Origin: CAZEVY01 sp964515555
GTDB taxonomy: Bacteria; Acidobacteriota; Terriglobia; Bryobacterales; Bryobacteraceae
Assembly: GCA_964515555.1 (NCBI GenBank)
Contig: CAZEVY010000173.1
Coordinates: 1-5,731 of the forward strand
Reading direction: 5' to 3'
Length of the DNA: 5,731 nt
This document shows positions 1-5,689 of the stretch, piece by piece. How positions within the stretch are numbered: position 1 is the stretch's first letter; each line of letters opens with the position of its first letter. A program made the translations under genes and the position numbers. The notes beneath the pieces are model-generated. The model had not been told where the DNA came from, did not search any database, and saw only the letters and a program-made list of their open reading frames with translations.

Positions 1-125
1 AAGTAGAGGGTCGTCCGCAGGTGCGCCTTCCCCAGGGCCCCGCAACCTCCGGCGGCGGGCGGCGCCTGGCCCGCCCGGCCCGACATGAGCGCGACCGCAA
101 ACAAACAAATCGCGATATTCCGCAT
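1..125 (-). CDS. Probable secreted protein, N-terminal fragment cut by the left window edge
   Basis: Reading leftward, a frame starts with ATG at 125 and stays open to base 1, giving about 41 residues. It begins MRNIAICLFAVALM, a basic start followed by a hydrophobic core, then SGRAGQA and a Pro/Ala/Gly stretch. This looks like a signal peptide with likely cleavage after Ala18 or Ala21, so the product is probably exported. GAGGGG lies 6 nt upstream of the ATG, which supports this start. The frame also has no stop back to an ATG at 383, but that upstream part is Arg/Pro-rich and looks non-coding. The visible mature part ends near KAHLRTTLYF. The R-T-x-L-Y-F pattern faintly recalls the start of DUF3574 proteins, but it is too short to assign. 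The gene is divergent from rpe. The existence of a secreted-protein gene is moderately supported; the family is a guess. Confidence 0.55.
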   Translation of the reverse strand, partial: MRNIAICLFAVALMSGRAGQAPPAAGGCGALGKAHLRTTLY

Positions 126-131
126 CGAATT

Positions 132-137
132 CCCCTC
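132..137 (-). promoter_or_regulatory. Shine-Dalgarno of the left-edge secreted protein gene
   Basis: On the minus strand GAGGGG sits 6 nt before the ATG at 125. It is the main reason for choosing this start over the in-frame ATG codons further upstream. Confidence 0.5.
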
Positions 138-202
138 AACCGGCCGTCTTCGCGGCCAGCCATCTGCCGGGCGCGGCGAAAACTCGTCGCGCGTGCCAAT
201 CC

Positions 203-222
203 AGCCACGGTCGGTCGTGGCT
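203..222. repeat. Perfect 7-bp inverted repeat with 6-bp spacer between divergent genes
   Basis: AGCCACG (203-209) is followed by the spacer GTCGGT and then CGTGGCT (216-222), an exact inverted copy. It lies about 80 bp upstream of the left-edge gene start and about 190 bp upstream of rpe. The size and symmetry would suit a dimeric regulator's operator or an RNA hairpin. No T-run follows on either strand, so it is not a typical intrinsic terminator. The function is unknown. Confidence 0.45.
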
Positions 223-375
223 TCACCCGCCAAGAGTAGCACCCGGCGGGAAACTCCCTCGTGCAGCCAATCGACGCGGGCGAAACGCGCCGGCCCAAGG
301 CTGCATCGAAACATTTTGCCCGGCGACGCCCGGCCGCAGGAAATCCGTCTCGGCGCGAAACGGGCTGGGGACCGT

Positions 376-383
376 GATAACAT
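376..383 (+). promoter_or_regulatory. Weak -10-like element upstream of rpe
   Basis: GATAACAT is the only AT-rich hexamer-like patch in a GC-rich leader, about 30 nt before the rpe ATG. GATAAC matches the sigma-70 -10 consensus at 4 of 6 positions. No good -35 hexamer is visible 16-18 bp upstream. A transcript starting here would have a leader of only about 20 nt. Confidence 0.3.
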
Positions 384-410
384 CGAGGTAGTTCCGCACC
401 GGTTTCGTCC

Positions 411-1085
411 ATGACCGAGATCCTCCCGTCGATTCTGGCCGCCGACTTCGCCCGGTTGGGCGAGCAGGTCGCCGCCGTCGAAAGGGCCGGCGCCAGGATG
501 CTCCACCTCGACGTGATGGACGGCCATTTCGTGCCCAATATCAGCTTCGGGCCGCCGGTCGTGAAAGCGGTGCGGCGCGCCACCCGGCTGACGCTCGACG
601 TGCACCTCATGATCGCCGACCCCGACCGGTATGTTCCCGCATTCCTGAACGCCGGCGCCAACCAGATCCTGGTGCATCAGGAAGCCTGTCCTCACCTGAA
701 CCGCACCCTGCGGATGATCCAGGAGGAGGGCGCGCTGGCGGGTGTGGTGCTCAACCCCGCCACGCCCATCTCGACCCTGGACGACGTGCTCGAGATCGTC
801 GATTACGTGCTGCTGATGAGCGTCAACCCGGGATTCGGCGGACAGGAGTTCATCCCCGGCGTGCTCCGAAAGGTCCGCGCGCTCGACGAGCGGCGGAGCG
901 CGCTCGGCCTGAACTTTCCGATCGAGATCGATGGAGGCATCACTGCCGGCAACGTCGGCGAAGTTGTGCGCGCCGGTGTCGACTGGGTGGTCGCGGGAAC
1001 GTCCGTGTTCGGCGAGGAGGACCCCGGCGCGGCATTCACGGCAATGAGCCAGGCCGCGCGCGAGGCCACCCTGGTGCGCGTTTGA
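411..1085 (+). CDS. rpe: Ribulose-phosphate 3-epimerase
   Basis: This cytosolic TIM-barrel enzyme interconverts D-ribulose 5-phosphate and D-xylulose 5-phosphate in the pentose phosphate pathway (and the Calvin cycle where present). The 224 residues match the usual family length. The start PSILAADFARLG (residues 6-17) is the family's first strand and substrate-binding serine. HLDVMDGHFVPN (32-43) carries metal ligand His32 and catalytic Asp34. DVHLM (63-67) gives the His65 ligand. MSVNPGFGGQ (136-145) is the phosphate-side signature. EIDGGI (172-177) gives the second catalytic acid, Asp174, and VAGTSVFG (194-201) closes the phosphate site. All catalytic residues are present. Translation starts at the ATG at 411, which places PSIL at the usual distance from the N-terminus. 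The Shine-Dalgarno is weak: GAGGT at 385-389 is over 20 nt away. The stop codon overlaps the bamD ribosome binding site, so the two genes probably form an operon. Confidence 0.97.
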   Translation: MTEILPSILAADFARLGEQVAAVERAGARMLHLDVMDGHFVPNISFGPPVVKAVRRATRLTLDVHLMIADPDRYVPAFLNAGANQILVHQEACPHLNRTLRMIQEEGALAGVVLNPATPISTLDDVLEIVDYVLLMSVNPGFGGQEFIPGVLRKVRALDERRSALGLNFPIEIDGGITAGNVGEVVRAGVDWVVAGTSVFGEEDPGAAFTAMSQAAREATLVRV

Positions 1086-1090
1086 GGAGG
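1084..1090 (+). promoter_or_regulatory. bamD Shine-Dalgarno overlapping the rpe stop codon
   Basis: GAGGAGG is a near-ideal ribosome binding site. Its first two bases belong to the rpe TGA (1083-1085), and it ends 9 nt before the ATG at 1100. This decides the bamD start and suggests that ribosomes ending on rpe help bamD initiation. Confidence 0.75.
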
Positions 1091-1099
1091 CCGGTCCGA

Positions 1100-2287
1100 A
1101 TGAGGAGTCTTATGCTTTCCTTCCGATGGCTGGTGGTCGCCGGCGCGATCGCGCTTTCGCTCACCGGCTGCTTCCGCCGTAAGAAATACGACAATCCCAT
1201 CACCAAGGACACCGCCCAGCCCGACAAGGCCCTGTTCGACAAGGCCATTAATGACATCGAGAAGGGCCGCTACGAGGTGGCCCGCCTGGTCCTGCAGAAC
1301 CTCATCAACACCTACGAGACCAGCGAATTCCTCGCCAAGGCCAAGCTCGCCATCGCCGACGCCTGGATGCGCGAGGGCGGCTCGCACGGGCTCGCCCAGG
1401 CCGAGGCCGAGTACAAGGATTTCATCCTCTTCTATCCGACTCTCGAGGAAGCTGCCGAGGCCCAGGAGAAGATCTGCATGCTGCACGTCCGGCAGATGGA
1501 GAAGCCGGACCGCGACCTCGCCCACGCCCTGCGAGCCGAGGACGAGTGCCGCACTCTGCTGACGCAGTTCCCCAACAGCCGCTTCGCGCCCCGCGGCCAG
1601 CAGCTCATGCGCAACATCCAGGAACAGATCGCCGAGTCCCACTTCCGCGTCGGCGCGTTTTATCATCAGCGCCAAAGCTGGCCCTCGGCAGCGAGCCGAC
1701 TGAACGACGTAACCGGCCACTATCCGCTGTTCAGCAAGGCCGACTACGCGCTCTGGCTCCAGGGCGACAGCTACTCGCGGATGGGTCCGCGATTCCGCGA
1801 ACAGACCATCGGGTCATACCAGAAGATCGTGCGGGACTACCCGCTGAGCGCTTACGCCGACGAGGCCCGAAAGAAGCTGACGTCGCTTGAGGCGCCCATT
1901 CCCGAGCCCGATCCGGTCGCCGAGGCCCGCATGAAGTACGAGATCGCCAACCGGGAGAAGATCGGATCGATGAGCCATTTCTGGGGCATTTTCCGCAAGA
2001 GCCCCGACATGCGCACCGCCGCCAAGAGCGGAACGCCGGCCATGACCTCGCTGCGGCCGTCGGTTCCCGGCAGCGTCCCGACGCCCGAGGAGATCGCCCG
2101 GGCCGAGCAGTTGCGCAATGAGGTATCGCTCAGTCAGCCGGGCGACACGTCGCTGCTCGACACCAAGCCGGACGATCGCCTGGTTCCGCCCGGTACGCAA
2201 GCCCCCGGGCAACCTGCCACTCCCGCCGCCAAACCCGACAGCAAGAAGAAGAACCAGAAGGAAAAGAAGCCCGCCGCCAAAAAGTGA
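1100..2287 (+). CDS. bamD: Outer membrane assembly lipoprotein BamD (YfiO/ComL family) with long C-terminal tail
   Basis: BamD is an outer-membrane lipoprotein of the BAM complex, working with BamA to insert beta-barrel proteins. From the ATG at 1100 the precursor has 395 residues. It starts with basic residues and a hydrophobic segment ending in the lipobox L-T-G-C, so Cys24 should be lipidated and the protein exported. Residues 43-265 form TPR-like helical pairs: DKALFDKAINDIEKGRYEVA begins the first, and QFPNSRFAPRG and the ESHFRVGAFYHQRQSWPSAA segment match the family core. After about residue 265 comes a tail of roughly 130 residues rich in Pro, Ala and Lys, ending in KKKNQKEKKPAAKK. E. 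coli BamD has 245 residues and lacks it. Alternative starts are TTG at 1082, overlapping rpe by 4 bp, and ATG at 1112, preceded by GAGGAG at 4 nt; all keep the lipobox. The BamD assignment is firm; the tail's role is unknown. Confidence 0.93.
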   Translation: MRSLMLSFRWLVVAGAIALSLTGCFRRKKYDNPITKDTAQPDKALFDKAINDIEKGRYEVARLVLQNLINTYETSEFLAKAKLAIADAWMREGGSHGLAQAEAEYKDFILFYPTLEEAAEAQEKICMLHVRQMEKPDRDLAHALRAEDECRTLLTQFPNSRFAPRGQQLMRNIQEQIAESHFRVGAFYHQRQSWPSAASRLNDVTGHYPLFSKADYALWLQGDSYSRMGPRFREQTIGSYQKIVRDYPLSAYADEARKKLTSLEAPIPEPDPVAEARMKYEIANREKIGSMSHFWGIFRKSPDMRTAAKSGTPAMTSLRPSVPGSVPTPEEIARAEQLRNEVSLSQPGDTSLLDTKPDDRLVPPGTQAPGQPATPAAKPDSKKKNQKEKKPAAKK

Positions 2288-2319
2288 GCGTGTGACCGGC
2301 GTGTGAGTGTGAACGCGCC

Positions 2320-2333
2320 CCGGCGTGCGCCGG
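2320..2333. repeat. GC-rich palindrome downstream of bamD
   Basis: CCGGCG-TG-CGCCGG is a perfect inverted repeat 33 bp after the bamD stop. As RNA it could form a 5-bp stem with a GUGC loop. Only scattered T residues follow, so it is at best a weak terminator. It could equally be chance in GC-rich DNA. Confidence 0.3.
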
Positions 2334-2346
2334 CTGTTGCCTGTTC

Positions 2347-2360
2347 ACGCGGCTCCGCGT
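2347..2360. repeat. Second GC-rich palindrome between bamD and the M16 peptidase gene
   Basis: ACGCGG-CT-CCGCGT is a second perfect inverted repeat with the same 6-2-6 geometry, starting 13 bp after the first one ends. No T-run follows. Together they occupy the middle of the 121-bp intergenic gap. They might form tandem hairpins at the end of the rpe-bamD transcript; the role is not shown. Confidence 0.3.
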
Positions 2361-2381
2361 CGCGGGAGGCCAGCCGCGGGA

Positions 2382-2390
2382 TGCTAATAT
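2382..2390 (+). promoter_or_regulatory. Extended -10-like promoter element before the M16 peptidase gene
   Basis: TGCTAATAT has a TG one base before an AT-rich hexamer, as in extended -10 promoters; TAATAT matches the -10 consensus at 4 of 6 positions. It is an AT-rich island in a GC-rich spacer, 18 nt before the start codon. No convincing -35 is visible. It would give a leader of only about 12 nt. Confidence 0.4.
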
Positions 2391-2408
2391 GGAATTCAGT
2401 TCCCACCC

Positions 2409-3695
2409 ATGGCAGTATCCACCTTGCTGGAACGCGAAATCGAATGCGCCCGCCTTTCAAACGGCATTCGGGTGATTACCGAGGCCATGCCGCACGTCCG
2501 CTCCGTCTCGGTGGGCGTGTGGGTAAACGCCGGGAGCCGGCGCGAGTCCGGCGAGCAGTGCGGGCTCTCGCACTTCATCGAGCACATGGTGTTCAAGGGG
2601 ACGCGGCGCCGCACCGCCGAGCAGATCGCGCGGTCGGTCGACTCGATCGGCGGCAACCTGGATGCCTTCACCTCCAAGGAGCTGGTCAGCTTCAACACTA
2701 AGGTGCTCGACGAGCACCTGCCGGTGGCCTTCGACGTCATCGCCGACCTGGTCTCGAATCCGCTCTTCGCCGAAGAGGACATCGAGAAGGAGAAGGGCGT
2801 CATCCTCGAAGAACTGAAGATGGAGGCCGACAACCCCGAATACCAGGTCCACGAGGCGTTCTCCAGTAATTTCTGGAAGGACCACGCGCTCGGCCGGCCG
2901 ATCCTGGGAACGCGCGAGACCATCAAGGGCTTCAACCGGACCATGATCGAGGACTACTACCGCACCGTCTACGCGCCGCGAAACGTGCTGATCACCGCCG
3001 CCGGGAATCTCAAGCACGACCGGCTGGTCGCGCTCGCCCGCGAGCACTTCGAGGGGCTGCCGGGGGCCGAAGCCATGCCGCAGGAGGCCGCGCCTCGCAC
3101 CCACGCGCGCATCACGCTGCGCAACAAGAGCGCGCTCGAGCAGGTGCACCTGTGCCTGGGCGTGCCGAGCTTTCCGGTGGCGCACGAGATGCGGTTTCCC
3201 AGCTACGTGCTGAACACCATGCTGGGCGGCAGCATGAGCTCGCGGCTGTTCCAGAACATCCGCGAGAAGCGGGGCCTGGTCTACGCCGTCTTCTCGGAGC
3301 TGAACGCCTATCGCGACACCGGGTGCATGGCGGTCTACGCGGGCACGTCGCTCGAATCGACGCGGCGCGTGGTCGACCTGATCCTGGAGGAACTGAAGCG
3401 CTTCAAGGACGAGCCGGCGCCCTCCGACGAACTGCGCCGCGCCAAGGACTACATGAAGGGATCGCTGATGTTGGGCCTGGAGTCCACCAGCAGCCGCATG
3501 GCGAACCTGGCCCGCCAGGAGCTGTATTTCGGAAAGTTCTTCAGCCTCGACGAGATCCTGGAGGGCATCGAGAACGTGACCACCGGACAGGTACAGGACG
3601 TCGCGCGCGGGTTCTTCGATCCGCGTTTGATCGCGCTGACGGTTCTGGGCAACCTCGACGGTTTTCACATCGGTCGCGAAGAGCTGGTGTGTTAG
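2409..3695 (+). CDS. M16 family zinc metallopeptidase (processing-peptidase-like)
   Basis: This is a pitrilysin-family peptidase, related to mitochondrial processing peptidase beta and Bacillus YmxG/MlpA-type proteins. It has 428 residues, the normal length for a single-chain bacterial two-domain member. The inverted zinc motif H55-F-I-E58-H59 is intact, and a glutamate (Glu135 in VILEEL) lies 76 residues after His59, as expected for the third zinc ligand. The family pattern GLSHFIEHMVFKGT (52-65), GG-x-LDAFTSKE (81-91) and NPLF (117-120) is clear. The C-terminal domain carries SSRLFQNIREKRGLVYAV, the Arg/Tyr substrate-binding segment. The protein should therefore be catalytically active. No signal peptide or lipobox is seen, so it is probably cytosolic. 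No strong Shine-Dalgarno precedes the ATG; GGAA is about 14 nt away. The gene is 121 bp after bamD and probably has its own promoter. The substrate is unknown. Confidence 0.95.
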   Translation: MAVSTLLEREIECARLSNGIRVITEAMPHVRSVSVGVWVNAGSRRESGEQCGLSHFIEHMVFKGTRRRTAEQIARSVDSIGGNLDAFTSKELVSFNTKVLDEHLPVAFDVIADLVSNPLFAEEDIEKEKGVILEELKMEADNPEYQVHEAFSSNFWKDHALGRPILGTRETIKGFNRTMIEDYYRTVYAPRNVLITAAGNLKHDRLVALAREHFEGLPGAEAMPQEAAPRTHARITLRNKSALEQVHLCLGVPSFPVAHEMRFPSYVLNTMLGGSMSSRLFQNIREKRGLVYAVFSELNAYRDTGCMAVYAGTSLESTRRVVDLILEELKRFKDEPAPSDELRRAKDYMKGSLMLGLESTSSRMANLARQELYFGKFFSLDEILEGIENVTTGQVQDVARGFFDPRLIALTVLGNLDGFHIGREELVC

Positions 3696-3701
3696 CCCTC
3701 G

Positions 3702-3725
3702 GCGATCAGCGATCAGCTTTTAGCT
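3702..3725. repeat. Short heptanucleotide tandem repeat at the convergent gene junction
   Basis: Three 7-bp units run head to tail: GCGATCA, GCGATCA and GCTTTTA, followed by a partial GCT. All share GC at the start and A at the end. The array begins 6 bp after the M16 stop. The third unit supplies the TAA stop of the opposing channel gene. Flanking CGGCGA (3700-3705) and TCGCCG (3725-3730) are inverted copies that could close a stem over the array, possibly a weak bidirectional terminator, but there is no long T-run. Confidence 0.45.
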
Positions 3726-4796
3726 CGCCGGCCGCCGAAAACTGACCGCCCGCCGGGCATCGCCCGCGGAGGCCACCGTCACGGGAATCTCAATGCCGTC
3801 GCGCCGGAACCTTCGGAGAATCCGCTTCCGTAGCTCGTGCTGCACCAGGTACTGATCGGCGAACTCGCCCACCTGACAGATCAGGGTGAAATCGAGTCCG
3901 GCCTCTCCGAAGCCGGGAATGAGCCGGACGAAGGGCGCGGGCTTCGGCAGCAGACCGGGAATCCTTCCGGCCGCGGCAAGCGCCTCTTCGGTAAGCGCCC
4001 TCTCGATGTGATCGGGGTCGCAGTCGTAGCTGACGCGCACCGGCACCTGCACCGACAGCCTTTTTTCAGGCAGATGATAGTTGCTCAGGATCGCCTGGCC
4101 CACCTTGGCGTTGGGCACCACGATGGTGTAGTTGGAGAGCGTCCGCAGCGTCGTGCTTCGCCAACTGATGTCCGTCACGTAGCCTTCGTCGCCGCTATCC
4201 AGCTTCACGTAGTCGCCGATGCGGACGTGCCCGGCCAGGCTGACGTAGAAGCCCGCGAACAGATTCGAGAGCGTATCCTGTAGGGCCAGGGCCACGGCGA
4301 TACCGCCGATTCCCAGCGCCGTCAGCAGCGGCGCCACCGAGATTCCCAGGGTGTTGAGCAGCATCAGCATCCCGAGCGTCGCAATAACTAAGGTGGCGAT
4401 GTTCTGCGTCAGCGTCGTGACCGGCAGCGCCGTAGCCACGCCCCGGCCGTGACGCCGCAGCAGCAGCACCACCAGCCGCGAAGCAGCCAGAGTCAACGAC
4501 ACGATCCAGAGAATCAGCAGGCCCTGCCCGATTAGCAGCACGACGCGTTCCGGCATCGCCGACGTTTTCGTCGCCACATGAACGGCGAGGATCACGACCC
4601 ACAGCAGGGACGGCCCGTACAGGGACTGAATCAGCAGATCGTCGAGCGTCGACCGGCTGCGCCCGGCCCAGCTCCGGAGAACCCGGACGAGTAACCGCCG
4701 GACGCAATGCCCGGCCACCAAAGTCAGGAGAAGGACCGCCAGAGGAGTGACGTAAACCGTCCAGTTCCGCGCCAGCTCATCCCACGCACGATTCAT
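3720..4796 (-). CDS. MscS-family small-conductance mechanosensitive ion channel
   Basis: This inner-membrane channel opens under membrane tension to release solutes during hypo-osmotic shock; some relatives have other conducting roles. The 358 residues start at the ATG at 4796, preceded by GGAGG with a 4-nt gap. Hydrophobic segments near 15-33, 62-78, 84-112, 130-150 and 153-185 suggest five transmembrane helices, two more than E. coli MscS. The last, ALGIGGIAVALALQDTLSN (160-178), is the Gly/Ala-rich pore helix typical of the family. It leads into the MscS beta domain at about 193-240 with IGDYVKLDSGDEGYVTDI, RTLSNYTIVVPNAKVGQA and LSNY. The remaining 110 residues match the cytoplasmic alpha/beta domain. 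The gene converges on the M16 gene with 24 bp between stops. It lies downstream of the ZIP transporter gene on the same strand, but the 146-bp gap suggests its own promoter. Confidence 0.95.
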   Translation of the reverse strand: MNRAWDELARNWTVYVTPLAVLLLTLVAGHCVRRLLVRVLRSWAGRSRSTLDDLLIQSLYGPSLLWVVILAVHVATKTSAMPERVVLLIGQGLLILWIVSLTLAASRLVVLLLRRHGRGVATALPVTTLTQNIATLVIATLGMLMLLNTLGISVAPLLTALGIGGIAVALALQDTLSNLFAGFYVSLAGHVRIGDYVKLDSGDEGYVTDISWRSTTLRTLSNYTIVVPNAKVGQAILSNYHLPEKRLSVQVPVRVSYDCDPDHIERALTEEALAAAGRIPGLLPKPAPFVRLIPGFGEAGLDFTLICQVGEFADQYLVQHELRKRILRRFRRDGIEIPVTVASAGDARRAVSFRRPAS

Positions 4797-4800
4797 CCGG

Positions 4801-4805
4801 CCTCC
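4801..4805 (-). promoter_or_regulatory. Shine-Dalgarno of the MscS-type channel gene
   Basis: GGAGG on the minus strand ends 4 nt before the ATG at 4796. It fixes this ATG as the start. Confidence 0.6.
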
Positions 4806-4855
4806 AATCGCGCGGGAACGGGCGGCATTCCCTCTCTTTCAGGATAGAGAATCCG

Positions 4856-4869
4856 GGTCCAGGGGGACC
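4856..4869. repeat. 5-bp stem hairpin in the channel gene leader region
   Basis: GGTCC and GGACC are separated by a 4-base spacer and pair perfectly. The element lies about 60 bp upstream of the channel start and 74 bp downstream of the transporter stop. No T-run follows on the minus strand, so it is not a standard intrinsic terminator. It could be a leader structure or chance. Confidence 0.25.
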
Positions 4870-4893
4870 TAGGATCAACAGGTGATACGGGCC

Positions 4894-4923
4894 GCAAAAA
4901 GGCGGTAGGCGAAAAGGCGGAGA
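4894..4923. repeat. Imperfect 15-bp tandem duplication between transporter and channel genes
   Basis: Unit one (4894-4908, GCAAAAAGGCGGTAG) and unit two (4909-4923, GCGAAAAGGCGGAGA) are adjacent and agree at 11 of 15 positions, sharing AAAAGGCGG. On the minus strand CCGC-CTTTTT-GCGG (4891-4905 region) could also form a small stem just after the transporter gene. It looks like a local slippage or duplication event. Confidence 0.4.
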
Positions 4924-4942
4924 AAGTCCGAAGCTACGGCGG

Positions 4943-5686
4943 CTACCGCAGCCACACCCGCAGACCGTGCTGGACGGCCGCACCGGCGATGCCCGAGCAA
5001 CCCGATAGGAACGCCGGCCGGCCCATCCGCCGCCACTCGCCGTGAACCGCGTGAATCCCAAGAAACAGCAGCGTCCCGCCGGCCGGGGCGAGCGCATAGG
5101 GCGCCCATCCGCTTCCGATCCGGGGCGCGAGCCACGCCGCCCCGGCCCCGCCGAACAGCATCGCCGACTGGATGGCCAGTCCGGCGCCCAGCGCCACGCC
5201 CGGCGCCCGGAACGCCGCGCGCAGAATCGCGCCCAGGGCCAACGCCTCGGGGCCCTTGTGCAACAAAACTCCGAACATCACCGTACCGCCCGCGGCTGTG
5301 CCCGCCGACCAAGCCACCGCCCAGCCGTCGAGCAGGTTGTGCAGCGCCGCCGCGGCGATGAGCGGCACGGCAAACCCGTGCAGGCGCGCGGTGCAGGCGT
5401 CGTGATCGTGCGTGTGGGCGCAGGAGGGGCAGACCGGGTAGATCCAGCGGTTCACCGCCCACAGCGCCGCGAAGCCCGCCAGCACGCCCGTCGCACCAGC
5501 GCCTGGCCCGATTTCGCGGGCGATCTCGGGCAGCGTCGAGAAGAGGACCACGCCGGCGAGCAACCCGCCGCCGAACGCGATCGCGATCCCCGAGAGTCGG
5601 TGCGCGCCGCCCGCCCACACCCCGGCCGCGCAACAGATCGCCGCCAACACCGCCAGTCCCGCCAGTCGGGGATCGAGGAACGTCAC
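4943..5686 (-). CDS. ZIP-family divalent metal transporter
   Basis: This inner-membrane ZIP permease probably imports zinc or another divalent metal such as iron or manganese. It has 247 residues, normal for short bacterial ZIPs, and is hydrophobic throughout with about seven or eight membrane segments. FGGGLLAGVVLFSTLPEI (38-55) is the family's second helix. The transport-site motifs are HNLLDG (116-121; His116, Asp120) and HKGPEALALG (143-152; His143, Glu147). Before them lies a loop with Cys86, Cys89, His91, His93, His95, Cys98 and His103, a likely metal-binding or sensing segment. The first motif has Leu-Asp where many ZIPs have Pro-Glu, which occurs in some bacterial ZIPs. The start is GTG at 5686; the nearby ATG at 5688 is in another frame and meets a stop at once. 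The Shine-Dalgarno is weak (GAG repeats). An upstream coding end 3 bp away suggests operon membership. Metal specificity cannot be read from sequence. Confidence 0.92.
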   Translation of the reverse strand: MTFLDPRLAGLAVLAAICCAAGVWAGGAHRLSGIAIAFGGGLLAGVVLFSTLPEIAREIGPGAGATGVLAGFAALWAVNRWIYPVCPSCAHTHDHDACTARLHGFAVPLIAAAALHNLLDGWAVAWSAGTAAGGTVMFGVLLHKGPEALALGAILRAAFRAPGVALGAGLAIQSAMLFGGAGAAWLAPRIGSGWAPYALAPAGGTLLFLGIHAVHGEWRRMGRPAFLSGCSGIAGAAVQHGLRVWLR

Positions 5687-5689
5687 ATC

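Noticed and set aside
250..361. Four GAAAC motifs upstream of rpe (250, 282, 308, 357)
   Set aside because: The spacings of 32, 26 and 49 bp are irregular and the flanks differ, so this is neither a CRISPR-like array nor an obvious iteron set.
126..383. Extension of the left-edge gene to the in-frame ATG at 383 or 314
   Set aside because: The added residues are Arg/Pro-rich and would bury the signal peptide in the middle of the protein; the ATG at 125 has the better ribosome binding site.
85..414. A rightward 109-codon frame before rpe
   Set aside because: It is Arg/Pro/Ser-rich, without domains or a good ribosome binding site, and overlaps the rpe start and the opposing signal-peptide gene.
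803..1720. A 305-codon minus-strand open frame across the rpe-bamD junction
   Set aside because: It overlaps two well-identified genes on the other strand and has no family motif or ribosome binding site that stands out.
2457..3668. A 403-codon open frame antisense to the M16 peptidase gene
   Set aside because: It mirrors a strongly supported gene, and its product is rich in His, Gln, Arg, Val and Leu as expected of GC-rich antisense shadow. No recognisable domain.
4841..4878. TTGATC and TATCCT as a promoter for the channel gene (minus strand)
   Set aside because: The 26-bp spacing is too long for a sigma-70 promoter, and both hexamers are weak matches.
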